The notes under the pieces were generated by a model, which had not been told where the DNA came from, did no database searches, and saw nothing but the letters and a program-made list of their open reading frames with translations. The position numbers were made by a program, and so were the translations under genes. Positions 52,252 to 64,000 of a DNA stretch of 64,000 nucleotides are shown in pieces. Origin of the DNA: Hypericum androsaemum (taxonomy: Eukaryota > Streptophyta > Magnoliopsida > Malpighiales > Hypericaceae). The stretch covers positions 4,402,001-4,466,000 of the forward strand of contig OZ023186.1 of the NCBI GenBank assembly GCA_963995505.1. Reading direction: 5' to 3'. The first letter of the stretch is position 1. Each line of letters starts with the position of its first letter.

Positions 52252-55200
52252 GACTTGGTATCAGAGCTCTAGGTTAGAGCCTTGTTTGAATTATTAGGTG
52301 TCGAGTATCTTAAGTTGTGCTATGGAGCATAGGATTCCTAATATCTCTATGTCTCTTCCATCTGTGTCATTTTCTCGTGCGGTAATTATTTTCCTGTGTC
52401 AACGAATATTTATTTCTGTTTGAACATGATGGTATGACGAATATGAAAGTTGGGCAAATTTTTTTTGCTTGAGATGTGAGATGTTTATGTTTGGCAATCT
52501 TATGTGAAAAACTTTTGTGATGCTTTCTTGTTATCACTAGGCATTCACTCTACATTATGGTGAGAATTCTTGTACCATTTGTATATGTTTTCCTTTGAAG
52601 AACCCATTTGAGTATATATATTTATATATATGAAAATCCTTCCTTGGGTGAGATTTTGATGAAGTGACTGATCACCACTTTGTCAAAATTATGTAGATAC
52701 CCTTATATATTTGATTTCTTCCTATGTATATTGGGCCATTGGTTTGAGTCTCACCAAATGTTTGAGTTATGTCTATGTGAACTATTCTAGATTGTTTATC
52801 TTTGCATTGAGAATCTGCTTTTGTGTTAAACATGTTTGAAAGGAGGAAGTTATGAACATTATTATGTGGAAGGAGTATATATGCGAAATTAAGCCGCAAG
52901 TGTGCTTTGAAAAAAAAAGTTATGTTGGGAAAGTAAAATGTGATTATTATGTATGGATGAAAATATGAGATTAAGCTATATGGAATAATTTTTGAATATT
53001 TTGAGGGAGCTAAGATTAAGTACGACATTTGGTTATTTATCTTGGTTTACATTATGGTTATGGATTTTGGCAAGGACAACTTTTGATAAGATAATTTGCA
53101 CAATGGGTATGGACAAGATAGTCCAACAACAAAAAGCATAAATGGTCAATAGTTTGACCAAACTACAAAGTTTACCTATTAGTTCGGTAAACAATTTAGG
53201 AAGCTCAAGAAAATCCGTATGGAGTTGAGTAAAGCTTCTCTTTGTAATCAGATAATGAACTGATGCATATAATCTAAGTCTTGAAAAATGTGAGCTACAA
53301 TACTCACATAAAATCTATAAATCAGGTATCTTATTACTACAATAAGCATGCCAATATTAAGATGGTGTTGTGCAAGCTCTATAAGAAAGCGAGAAAAAAA
53401 TGTTATTTGTAAAAGAGAAATTTCAGATAAATCATCAACTATAAAATTATTCAGAGAAAGAAACAGAAGAAAAGATTTGACTAGTGAAAATTTGGTAAAA
53501 GTTAGCTCGAATAAAAAAAGGAAATGTAAGTATGACAAAGTAAATTTGGGGATGAAAATATCAATTTTGTAATCAGTTTATATTTAACTTAACAAAATTA
53601 TTTGGTTAGTGAAATATGAAACAAGAAAAGCCGAGAGCTTAATAGGAAGTATGTTAAAGTAATTTCTTTGGGAAGTAGAGGATAAAGAAATTAAAGAATA
53701 GGAGTACACATGGTATGTAAACTTTGGAACCTATGTTAGATTGTGCAAAATTTTAAGATGTAAAGTGACAAGATATGAGTGACTTAATAAGTCATCAAAT
53801 TTGTATTAGTAGGAAAATTAGCTTCAATGAGATTTAGGATCAATCTTCAGAAAATGCCAGGGATATGAAACTGGTATCTGTTTTGATGAAAGTATTTGTA
53901 GATACAAATCTATCAGGTAAATCCTTAAGTATTTATATGGTTATAAGAAAAAATTATATATGTTTAACATCTACGAAACACTAAAGAACTAGAGAATCAA
54001 AGTGACCTTTAGCACAATAGACGATATATTCGTTGAAGTATGCTAGAACCTTTTGAAGATTTAAGATTAAAAAGGAATGGTAAAAAGGACTAAAGAGGTA
54101 ATTGCGAAGATATGTGAGATTTGGTATGAAGTTTTGTACAACTATGTAATGTAAACTAAATAAGTGGGAAAAAGATAGATTATGGAAAACTGAAAGGATA
54201 ATAAGATTTAAATGGTAAAAAAAACTTGTGAGAAGTTTTGGTGGATAATGAACTAGTTTGTTTTGGAAAGTAAGATTAAGTAATATGATGTCTTTACAAC
54301 GGGAGAAGTGTAATGCTTATATTAACATGAAGTATGTCTTTATTCAAGGGAAAAGATGATCGTAAGCTATGACTTTTGAAAGAGTTTTGTTGGTAAATTA
54401 AGACAGCATTAGGATGCTATAAATTATTTTATGGAGCGTTTGTGGAATTAAGAAAGTGAAAAGTGATGGTAATATGAGGAAGTAAAAGTATTCATATATG
54501 AACTAAGCTGGAAATTACCGAGAAGGTCTATTCATATATCTCGGTAATAATCAAAGATCTCTTCTTTGAAAATGTGCTAGATACATTTGACATCAAGAAA
54601 ATACTTAAGTTTTAAGTTGGGTCACAATGAAGTCATTTTGAGAATGAATAGTTCAAATATATGTAAGACTTCACTCTTATGATTTGAAGATGACGTGTGT
54701 AAGAGTTGAGTAAAACTATCAAACAATATAAGAATCACAAATTTAGTATCACCCTTTGAGGAGTGCTAGTATATTAAAATAATTGAGATATACAAAGATA
54801 TTCAACATTTAGTGCATTTTGGATAAGAAATATTGAGATCAATAAATGATAATAGAAAGAGATATTTGACTACATTACATGATAATATTTTGAAGTAAAT
54901 GCATTGGTATATTCTATAAGTTTGGAAGTACCTTGAAATTTAATTCACGTGCCCTGAAAATTAGATCATTACTCTTATAACTTTTGCTAAGATTATGCCA
55001 AAAAAATAAATAATAATAATAAAATAAATTTCAACTACGGCACCATTTATTCACTTAAGCTAGGAGAATATAAGTTTTGTATGGTATGAAGAATGTGAAA
55101 CTACCTTCGAGAAATTAAGTATCAATTGATTCATGGATCAATATTAGTTTTACCCTTATGGATTTGAAGTAGTGCAAGTATGAGAAGAGATTTGAGATGC

Positions 55201-56225
55201 ACAAAGATAATAAAATTTGGAGTGCACTATAAATAGGAAAAGTTAAGGAGAGATAAAGTGATTGAAGGACATAATACAATCAAGACTAAATTTCTTGGTA
55301 ATACTTGGACATAATATTAAGAGATCACTAAGTTTCTGACTTTGCTTGGAAGATTTGACATTTGACATATGCTGAAAATTGGCCAATGAGGTTTAAGTCG
55401 CTAATCTTCGTACACATGTGTAATCGATAAACTGAGAACGATGAGTAATTTAACAAGTTATTTAGAGCTATGAAATGCTTTGCCATTTAAGTGGTCTTAT
55501 GTAACTACGGAGAGTCAATTAGACATCCATTTCCTACTAAAGGTATAAGTTAGTGTGGAATACTTTGGGAAATGAATAGAAAAAATAATGTAATTTAAAA
55601 GGATAAGAAACATAAGGACATGTAATAAATATTTGGTTTGTTTCGAATAAGTGATTCAAAGATCTGGTCTGGTAATTAATGGACCCAAAATAATAGTTTG
55701 ATTAGAAGTAACTTTCATATTGTAGGTTGTGTACAATAATTGAACTTCTCTTTGGGGGAAAAGAGGTAAAATTAATTTTAGATTACTTTGGAGAATATAT
55801 GTAAAGACTAAGTTTATTTAAAAAATTAAATTAAAGATGGAAGTATACATAGCTTAATAAGAGGACACATATGTTTGTTACTTAAGGGACTACCTATGGA
55901 AGGGGCAATGAGATTTGAAAGTAGATGTAGATCAATTCTAAATATATTGACAGAATTGAAAAAAAGGAGTGAATTATACTAATGGAATATTGGTTGGCTT
56001 TGAAGCCACAAATATTCGAGATCGGGTAAATCCTAAATGCCAAAAAAAAGAATTATTGATAAGAAAGTTTAAAGGATTTAGAATAAAAAAATCTATCGGT
56101 TATAAAATAGAGTGAGAAAACCTTTGTTCAGAACCCTCACCTATATAAGTGGAGATATAAATTTAGCATCTATCTATTTGAATGAAAATTAAATTCGGGG
56201 ACCGAATTTTATAAGGAGGGGAGAA
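52252..56225 (+). other. Non-coding interior of the 9.2-kb element
   Basis: It is strongly AT-rich, with frequent TAA/TGA in every frame. A possible trace of Ty3-type RT/RNase H connection (SILVLPL-like reading) lies near 55125-55165, which would suggest a decayed pol origin. That reading is weak. There is no recognised gag, protease or integrase motif. Confidence 0.6.
52258..52269 (+). promoter_or_regulatory. Primer binding site, tRNA-iMet type
   Basis: TGGTATCAGAGC lies six bases inside the 5' LTR edge and is complementary to the 3' end of plant initiator tRNA-Met. It would prime minus-strand cDNA synthesis. Confidence 0.85.
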
Positions 56226-58829
56226 TGTAATACCCAATTATATCACCGGAAATTAGTTGAATTTGATCAAGTATGCTAAGTCATTCGGTTAAATAATAAT
56301 GTACTTTGTTGAAAAATAGCAATGCAAATTAATAATTAAGACATCCTAGGAATAAGGTTAGATATAATTTGGACCGATTAATTATTTAAGTTAATCTCAA
56401 ATAAGTAAATTTTGTGATTTAAATTCCAATTTTGATAGTTTGAAACGTAAGAAGAGAAAATTTAATATGAGTGACAAAAAGTTGACATTGTGGATAGATT
56501 ATTAAGTTTACATGAGGATGCAATTTATCAATTAGAAATATGAAGTATGAATTGAGTACGTTTTCAACCCTTTTAATGGATAAAGGATAACTAAATAGAA
56601 TAAGATAAGTTAGAAGAAAAAGAAGAAGAAGGTAAAAACGTGGCAACGGTAAAACAAAAGAGAAGAAAAGATAGGAAACGTGGCAACTTGCAAGAAATAA
56701 GGCTAGAAGATAATCACCATTATAAAATAAATGAAGCAATGTGATGGGATAAATTCCATGGTTTTGACGAATATAAAAAAAGAGAGAAGAAACATAGAAA
56801 CTAGCGAAAAAAAAGGGAAGAAATAAAAAGACTAAAGGAAAGAAGTTATCGTGGGTGAGAATGAAGGGTTAACAAGGTGAGATTATTTTTATTGTGATAA
56901 TTTTGATTCCCAGTTAAGAAATTGTGTAGGCTACATGAATTTCACGAGGAACTGAATTGCAATGATAACCATGGACAAATTAAATTAGTCAAGAAAACTG
57001 AAAGAATTAAATTGTATTTATGGAGACCATTTGATTAATTTATCTAGTCAAGTAAACTTCTGTTTTGGACTAAACAAGTGATGACTAGGATGCTGTTTGT
57101 AATATCAAATGAAACAAGTTGGAAAAATAAAGGATTAAGTGACCAAGAAAAGGGAAAACGATTTGAGTAAGGTAAAGTTATCTCCATTATTTTAGGTTGC
57201 GTTATTGATTTTTAAGGAAAGACTAATATTTTAGCTTACGTTGAATTATTATGGAAAGATCACAAAGTTGGAAGATCTTGGGTTGTGGTTTACGGGAAGT
57301 TTTGAGCGTGAGGATTGATATTATTAGGTAGTGCAATTATAATTTCTTATAGAAGAAACATATCAGAATTTTAATGTCTAAGGTTATATTAAAAACTATT
57401 GAGGCAAGTTGTTGACTTTCTATGAACCGAAGAATAAGTATACCTTTTCAAGGTTGAATTAAAGTTTGGATTACAAATGTTGTCTAAGAAATTCTTACAG
57501 AATAAACGTTGGAGATGTAGAAATAAGCTATACTAGAATTCGTCCATGTATTAGAGAATTGAGTTAAAGTTAATATATTTTGTACACATCCTTATTTGAA
57601 GGCGGTTGAGCATATGATGGATGTTGTCGAAACTGGAGGACCAAGTATTGGTACACAAGGATGTAAACTCGAAGGAGATTTGGTTGGCCGTTCGGTCAAA
57701 TCGGTAAACAAATAATATGTGACTCGTGCTTTCTTTGGCGCACTCTATTTATTTGTCATGATTTGAATATGGTAATGTGAGTGCATTTTGTGCATTTGTC
57801 ATATGAGCATATGGTATGATATTATGATGTGTGAAAGTTGTTTAATCTGGCCTAGTGGGGGCACTGGATATGTTTGATATATTTTGGGAGCCTATGAATT
57901 TGTTATGATATGAAAGTCTGTTATATGGATGGCTCGACTCTGTGATATGGACGTCTAGTAGGCAGAGGTCTACCCGTGACCAACCGGGGATGTTGGCATA
58001 TGTGCACATATACTGAGGATACAATGGATTCTGATATGATCTATTTGGCCAGCTGGGTTGGATTCTGATGGCGCCTTTGAGATATGGTATCCTCGTGTCG
58101 GAGTTGGAGTGACACTATCTAGAACTTGCCGAACGTTCGTCCAGTTTTGTGATTTGATTTTGAAATTATGTGTTCATGTGTCAAATTGCGTGACGGAATG
58201 GGACGTTGCGTAGTTTGCTCATGTTTTTATGACTTTGTGATTATATGCTATATTTGGTCATCTGGTAAGTATGATCTTTGAATAATGTACATCTCCACAT
58301 AATTCATTTGCCATATTAGTTATATGCATGTTTTAGGAATGTTTGTGCATTGAGTAACTAAATAAATTACGATGCATATCTTATTTGTTTACTGGGTGTT
58401 CCAAAACACTCATCCCCCCACCCACCAGTTTTGCAGGAACTCGTACACGAGTTGTGTTGGCTCGGAGATCTACTATGATCGTACCAAGTCCGAATTGTTC
58501 TCCAGGACTTGCATCGAGGTCTCCAGTTTGTATTTTGCTCTTTCATCTAGAAGCTCCGTAGTCACAAGATTTACTTTGATATTGGGAATGTTTAATTATT
58601 AAGAGTATATTAATTTTGTTTGATCTTGGGAGTATGTATAATAAAGAAAAAGCTTGGCTTATATTTTGTAAATTTAGAATATGAAACTAATGATCATTAA
58701 GTTTTAATTTTATGTTTAAATGCTTATGATTATAAATTTGAATAAGTTTGAGGCTGGCTAGATTTTTGTGTGTGATTTAAGTAGTCAAAGTCTAGCGCCG
58801 GTCACCGACCACAGATTTGGGTCGTGACA
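56226..58829 (+). repeat. 3' LTR of the 9.2-kb element
   Basis: It is the same length as the 5' LTR (2604 bp). Visible differences are near 56248, 56397, 57442-57444 and 58358. Confidence 0.93.
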
Positions 58830-59319
58830 GCTACACCTGTAGTTACAATGCCATCATTGCCACTATTCCCTGCAGAATTGGAGGTAAGAACTCCTTTTGC
58901 CATTGCATGAAAGGCACCGATGGCAACGACATCACTGTCGAGAGGCAACGGGCTTCTTGGTAACAAAGATAAGCTTAGGATGTCGACTCCATCTGCAATA
59001 GCATCGTCGAATGCAGCCATTATGTCTGTCGTGGAACACTCCCCTGAAGGATCGCATGCTCTATATGCAGCAATCCTTGCTGATGGAGCCTCTCCTCTGA
59101 CTGTGCCTTGTGCCAGTCCATAGAAGGAAGTATCTTTTACGGAACCACCCACCGCAGTCGAAGCAGTATGGGATCCATGGCCGAACTGGTCCCTCGCGGT
59201 ATCCCGCTCGCCAAAATATCTAGCTCCAATCACCTTACTGCAAAGAAAACAATGGTTCAGAACTGAGAATATATATTGTGATTGGTTTGCTAGAGATCTA
59301 AAAAATAGTAGAGACGTCA

Positions 59320-59457
<138 letters not shown>

Positions 59458-60044
59458 TCACTGTGGGTTCCGACTAGCAGTCTCATTGAAACCCAAGAAA
59501 TCCCAAGGTCTTGTTGTTAAAAGCTCATAATTCCTATCTGGAAAAATAGACACTACACCCTCCGCACCTAAATTAGATAGATACATGGTGAAAATGATAT
59601 AGAGGTCCAATCAAATCTTATGACATGACTTATAATTTAGGAAAAAATATATTATCTTTGACTCACTAGATAATTCTTCAGCCTCATAGCGAATTAGCTT
59701 GGCAACGATCCGTTGAAACTTCTGTTGTAATTTTTAACCATCAATTTCTCAGAAAAGCTAGACACACAAAACTGAGACAAAAGTATCAATGAAAAATATA
59801 GGGGACATAATGCATTTAAAACTTATTAATATATATGAGCATTACTAAATATACCTTTGTTTTGATATTTTTTTGAGCAAGCTAACATGGTGAGAGGATG
59901 GTGTGTATAGTTGATTGCTACGAAGTGACCCCATGTACACAATATAAACCTACAAATCATTGAGAAGTTGAGATTACATAGAACAACTAAGGAAAGCATA
60001 GTAAAATCATAAAGTCTCTCCCTGCTTGAGCTTCCCATGTGAAG

Positions 60045-61605
60045 CTGTTGAAAGGAAGAAATAGTCGGGGCTTCAAGAGGTGGAGTACACTTCGATCGTC
60101 GACAAGATTAGCTAGCGGGTGATCGTCGGCAGCTGTGATTGAGCATGGATTGCCGGCTGCTCTAGCTGAGCTTCAATCGTCGGCCAAGTTCCCAGCATGA
60201 GTCAATCATTGATCACTTGGTTTGTGTTCCGACCGTCGGCATTTCTAGCTGATCGTCGGCTCAACCTAGATTGTCGACCGTTGGTAGATCACCCGTAGAT
60301 TTTGACTTAGACCTCCAATTGAAGTGATTCTAGTGGCTACGGAGAGATAAGACGTAGATCTACAATTTTATAGTTCATGACTTGTTCTAATTCAGAGTGG
60401 AAAATGGCATAAAATTGGTTTGAAGCTGACTCCAGGCCGATCGTCGGCTACAAGGCGATCGTCGGCTAGATCGTCGGCCATTGGTAAAATTGGCTTATCT
60501 TGAGGCTCCGACCTCATATTGTAATGATTCAAGTTGCTGTGGAAATCTAAGAGATAGTTCTACAACTTTCTAATTGGTGACTTTTTCTAATTCAAAGCGG
60601 AAGAGGGCCTAAAATTGGTTTGAATGTGACTCCATGCCGATCGTCGGCTACAAGGCAAGCGTCGGCTAGCGTCAACTCTAGGCCGATCATCGGCCTCTGG
60701 TACAATGATCATATCTGGAGATTTTGAACTCAGATTGAGACGATTCAAGTTTCTATGCAGACCTAAGACATGGGTCTACAACTTTCTAGTTTATGGTATC
60801 TTTTAATTCAAAGTAGAAAGATGTCAAAAATCTATTTGAAGTTGTCTAATGTTAGATCATTGGCCGCATGACCTACCCCTAGATCGTCGGCTACATCCCT
60901 TGTGACCTCGATCGTCGGCAAGCTGGGGTATAGGCCGATCGTCGGCTGCCGGTGATCAAGGGACGATTGTCGGCCAGCTTGGAGGAGGGCTCGATCGTCG
61001 ACAAAGAAGGCCAGGCTCGATCGTCGACAAAGAAGGCCAGGCCCGATTGTCGACCCAGGGCGGTTGACGGCCCATGGTTATTAACGGTCCATGGTAATAG
61101 AGACCGTATTCAGGATGGACTCTCGAAGAAATTGGGAAACTCCAGGACTCTCAATATACTTGGGTTGTCAAGGGGTGGAGATAGGCATTAGAGACCCGAG
61201 TCAGGCAAGAATAAGCATTGAAAATCTAAGGCAGGCAAGGATAAATGTTAAAAATTCAAGTCGGGCAAGGATAAGCGTTGGAGATCCGAGTTAGACGAAG
61301 ATAAGTGTTGCATGAGGATGAGAATTGGCAAAGATAAGTCTTGATGTCTTCGAGTAGGGCTATGAGACGATAGGAGGCTGAGGCGGTCTACTTGTCTATA
61401 TAAACAGAGCATTGGGAGTAAGGCGACATCATCACACACAAAACATACAAATTACTCTCAAGCTTCGGCTTTTTATCTTAGTTTAGGTTAGTAGTAGTCT
61501 CGGCTAAGGCCACCCTTGTTACTTTCGGCGTTAGACCGACCTTGGGACTAGCACTCCGGGCCGTCACGAGATCGATTGACGTTCTCGTCACTTTTTATCC
61601 CAACA
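60045..61605 (+). mobile_element. Solo LTR (1561 bp) in intron 1 of subtilase G
   Basis: It begins TGTTGAAAGG, ends TATCCCAACA, and is flanked by the exact 5-bp repeat GAAGC (60040-60044 and 61606-61610). There is no internal region, so it is the product of LTR-LTR recombination. A TATATAAA box at about 61398 indicates plus orientation. The U3 part is filled with a repeated GATCGTCGG motif. It is unrelated to the other LTRs in the window. Confidence 0.85.
60090..61055 (+). repeat. Dispersed GATCGTCGG motif array in LTR U3
   Basis: I count about 19 occurrences of CGATCGTCGGC or one-base variants (GATTGTCGGC, GATCATCGGC, GATCGTCGAC) at irregular spacing of about 12-170 bp. They lie upstream of the TATA-like box. 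A short tandem pair with GACAAAGAAGGCCAGGC lies at about 60990-61045. Confidence 0.85.
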
Positions 61606-61904
61606 GAAGCACACGCACTAGATTCTTTTTTATGGTTTCGTACTGGTGCCCGCGATTCCCTTGTTAAGGAGACACACTTTTGTATCTTTTTAGTGGGAGT
61701 GACGAGATATCTACTTATAAAAAAATGATAGCAAGGTAAACTAAAACAATCAGCACGAGCAGAGAAGTATATGCATTTAAAGCCATTTCTAGGTTAGGAT
61801 AATATTGCCTTTCTTTCTTCTTGAGCACGAGTGAAAATTAGGCTTGTCAATAGCACGAGCATAGAGGTATAACTAACAAGGAGAAAAGGTACAACTTTAG
61901 TCAT

Positions 61905-62030
61905 GTTTATGATTGGTTTTGAGTAGAAAAAAGAGCACATTTTAATGGTCTTATATATAGATGTACTTGTAAGCATAATTTAATAGGTCATAATTATGCA
62001 ATTCATGATTCTTAATATTGCATATGACAT
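61905..62030 (-). promoter_or_regulatory. Promoter region of subtilase G
   Basis: A TATATATAAG box (minus strand) near 61950-61960 lies about 50 bp upstream of the ATG at 61904, the same place as in the other copies. No other motif can be supported. Confidence 0.5.
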
Positions 62031-62039
62031 AATAGCCAA

Positions 62040-62405
62040 GATCTTAGAACAAGATGATTTTCACAGATAATAAAAGATCAAGAAAACATACCTTGATCCA
62101 TGATGAGAGCGACAACGGAAGCAGCTGATCGTCGGAATTGTGTTTCTCCCTCTTGACCCCTTTAGATTGACAAGTTTTCTTGATGGAGAGAAAACTTACG
62201 TAATTGGGTTGAAAGAGGACCAATCCCTTGAGTTCTTTATATAAACCCACCATCAGGGTATTCATTTAAATCAAGAGTTACATTCATTTAATTCACTTAA
62301 TAAATCATGAGTTACCTTCATTATATTAAACTATTAATTGGTAACTACACTTGGGCCACAAAACGCATACACGTAAGTGGGCGTTACAACATAAAAGTCT
62401 AACAT
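62040..62405 (-). repeat. 3' LTR of the right-edge Copia element (inner edge clear, outer edge uncertain)
   Basis: On the minus strand the purine tract AAGTGGAAGAA is followed by TGTTAGACTTT, which sets the inner edge at 62405. The outer edge near 62030-62055 is a guess, because the other LTR is outside the window. Confidence 0.6.
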
Positions 62406-62814
62406 TCTTCCACTTGGCCCATGTGTCATTACGTACCATATGGTCTAATAATGAACATAATTGTGCATAGTGCAACATAAAACCATCATGATGTTGGTTA
62501 CATCATAAAGTCATAATCAAGCATGAAAATCAATAAGGATCATAGCGGTTATACGTCAATTTATCGACATAGTCCCTTCTATATATCACATTACCAGTTT
62601 CATACTAAACATGACACATAACAAGGTCTTTGATAATGGTCCAACAATAATTTCTTGTCAAAGACAAAATCTTGTTTTGTTCACATAATGTATTTATGTA
62701 TATATACCAATTATAAGAAACAAGATTTATAAATTTATATCAGAAACAAAATAAATGAGCTACAAGTGTCAATCGCATAAAACATAAAACATAAAATAAT
62801 ATCAATGCTGACAT

Positions 62815-64000
62815 CCAATTATTCCCATTCTTTCGACATGTTAAGTGAATGTCTTAGGGGTTAAACCTTTTGTCAACGGATCTGCAACCATAAGCTTTGT
62901 GCTAATGTGCTCGATTGACACTGTTTATTTCCGAACTTCTTCTTTAACGGCAAAGTATTTAATTCTCATATGTTTAGCACCCTTCGAATACTTGTCTTTT
63001 TTAGAAAAGAAGACTGCTGCTGAGTTATCACAGTAAATTTTCAGTGGTTTGGTAATAGTGTCGACAATTTCAAGTCCTGAAATAAAGTTTCGCAGCCATT
63101 AACCATGAACTGTAGCCTCAAAGCATGCTACAAACTCAGCTTCCATAGTGGATACAGCAATGAATGTCAGCTTTGCACTTTTCCACGAAATTGCTCCTCC
63201 GGCTAAAAGAAACAAGTATCCGGACGTGGACTTTCTAGTGTCCACACATCCGGCATAATCTGAATCTAAATATCCAATCACCTCAAGGTGATTTGATCTC
63301 GTGTAAGTAAGCATATAATCTTTCGTTCCTTGCAGATACCTTAACACCTTCTTTGCAGCTTTCTAATGACCTATTCCTAGATTACTTTGATATCTGCCCA
63401 GCATTCCGACAGCAAAACTGATGTCTGGTCTGGTACAAGTTTGTGCATACATCAAACTTCCAACAAAAGAAGCATAAGGAATTTGTTCCACTTGTTTGCA
63501 TTCTAATTCATTCTTTGGACATTATTCGAGATTGAATTTTTCTCTCTTCTGAATTGGAACAACACCTGCAGAGCATTTATCCATCTTGAACCTCTCTAAA
63601 TCTTTATTAATGTATACTTTCTGAGACAATCCCAACCATCCTTGTGATCTATCACAAAATATTTCTATTCCGATCACATAGGATGCATCACCTATATCTT
63701 TCATTTCAAAATTTTTAGAGAGAAACTCCTTAGTTTGACGTAATAAACTAAGATCATTAGTAGCAAACAAGATGTCGTCAACATACAAAACCAAAATTAT
63801 AAACTTACTCCCACTGATCTTTAGATATATACATCGATCAACGATGTTTTCGTTAAATCCAAAAGATGTGATGGTATCGTTGAACTTAAGATACCATTGT
63901 CGGGAAGCTTATTTAAGTTCGTATATTGACTTCTTGAGTTTACACACCATATGCTCCTTTCCGTCAACCATAAAACCTTCAGGTTGATCCATAAAGACTT
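62815..64000 (-). pseudogene. Copia RT and RNase H, decayed
   Basis: Reading from the right edge: DQPEGFMVDGKEHMVCKLKK and a TAA in place of Gln before the ASRQW motif; then LYVDDILFATNDLSLLRQTK, NFEMKDIGDASYVIGIEI, and RNase H (YLQGTKDYMLTYTRS, GYLDSDYAGCVDTRKSTSGY, STMEAEFVACFEA, YCDNSAAVFFSKKDKYSKGA, DPLTKGL). A second TAA interrupts near 62930. The RNase H acidic residues visible in DSDYAG, EAEF and DNSAA are retained. Confidence 0.88.

Larger units (their letters stand above)
49648..58829 (+). mobile_element. 9.2-kb LTR retroelement without coding capacity (LARD-like)
   Basis: LTRs of exactly 2604 bp lie at 49648-52251 and 56226-58829 and I see only about five differences between them. 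The 5-bp target-site duplication GCTAC is exact (49643-49647, 58830-58834). The primer site TGGTATCAGAGC is at 52258-52269 (tRNA-iMet type). A purine tract (AAGGAGGGGAGAA) ends at 56225. The 3974-bp interior has no long frame. The element splits exon 5 of subtilase G. Very similar LTRs with a non-coding interior indicate a recent insertion moved in trans. Confidence 0.93.
62040..64000 (-). mobile_element. Copia element, 3' part, continues off the right edge
   Basis: RT and RNase H domains are followed by a 3' UTR and an LTR. Gag, protease and integrase lie beyond the window. It has several stops, so it is a decayed copy. It differs from the Copia at 11-18 kb (LYVDDILFAT in RT against MYVDDILIMG). 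Confidence 0.85.

Noticed and set aside
60090..61055. CRISPR-like array of repeated GATCGTCGG words
   Set aside because: Spacing is irregular, the repeat is about 10 bp, the context is plant DNA, and clear LTR ends with a GAAGC duplication enclose it.

Overview
This window is nuclear DNA from a flowering plant, most likely a eudicot. The evidence is AT-rich intergenic sequence, short spliced exons with GT-AG (and some GC-AG) introns, plant-type subtilases, and nested Copia, LINE, MULE and hAT transposons. I cannot name the species. There is no prokaryotic gene organisation, CRISPR array, rRNA or tRNA gene that I can support.

The backbone is a tandem cluster of cucumisin-like subtilases (family S8, secreted serine proteases), all on the minus strand. 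Every recognisable full copy has the same nine-exon structure. I label the loci A to H. A (1-837) holds only exons 1-4 and runs off the left edge. B (1641-4211) is a pseudogene with an in-frame exon 2/exon 4 fusion and frameshifts. C (6435-9449) has all nine exons in frame but two nonsense codons. H (18296-18565 plus 22715-22745) is an exon 9 relic split by a MULE. D (29749-32836) has one 1-bp deletion. E (37736-40806) is the only intact copy: nine exons summing to 2166 nt, 721 residues, catalytic Asp141, His197, Asn301 and Ser508. F (42837-44970) is a relic split by a LINE ORF1 element. G (45532-61904) is a divergent, dead copy interrupted by three retroelement insertions.

Between and inside these copies lie: a 7-kb Copia element with a triplicated RT segment (11099-18065); a MULE (18566-22705) carrying a nested Copia (19687-22499); two more members of the same truncated Copia family (23480-25966 and 46155-48107); a second, Pack-MULE-like element (26326-29181) with a nested 5'-truncated LINE; two hAT-type MITEs (5562-6171 and 36020-36836); three copies of a foldback MITE with internal iterated motifs (34370-34855, 35250-35710, 41583-41890); a minisatellite and poly-C tract (33.48-34.26 kb); a 9.2-kb non-coding LTR element with nearly identical 2.6-kb LTRs (49648-58829); a solo LTR packed with a GATCGTCGG-type motif (60045-61605); and the 3' part of another Copia at the right edge. 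For most elements I could read target-site duplications, and two insertions are confirmed by an empty paralogous site inside this same window.

Functionally, only E is expected to make protease. The rest shows birth and death of a protease cluster by unequal duplication (A and E share about 1.6 kb at roughly 98-99 percent identity), point decay and repeated transposon insertion into exons. I found no convincing undescribed molecular system. The most unusual items are the triplicated RT active-site segment, the young but non-coding LTR element, the motif-packed solo LTR, the locally templated foldback insertion and the conserved GC-AG first intron.
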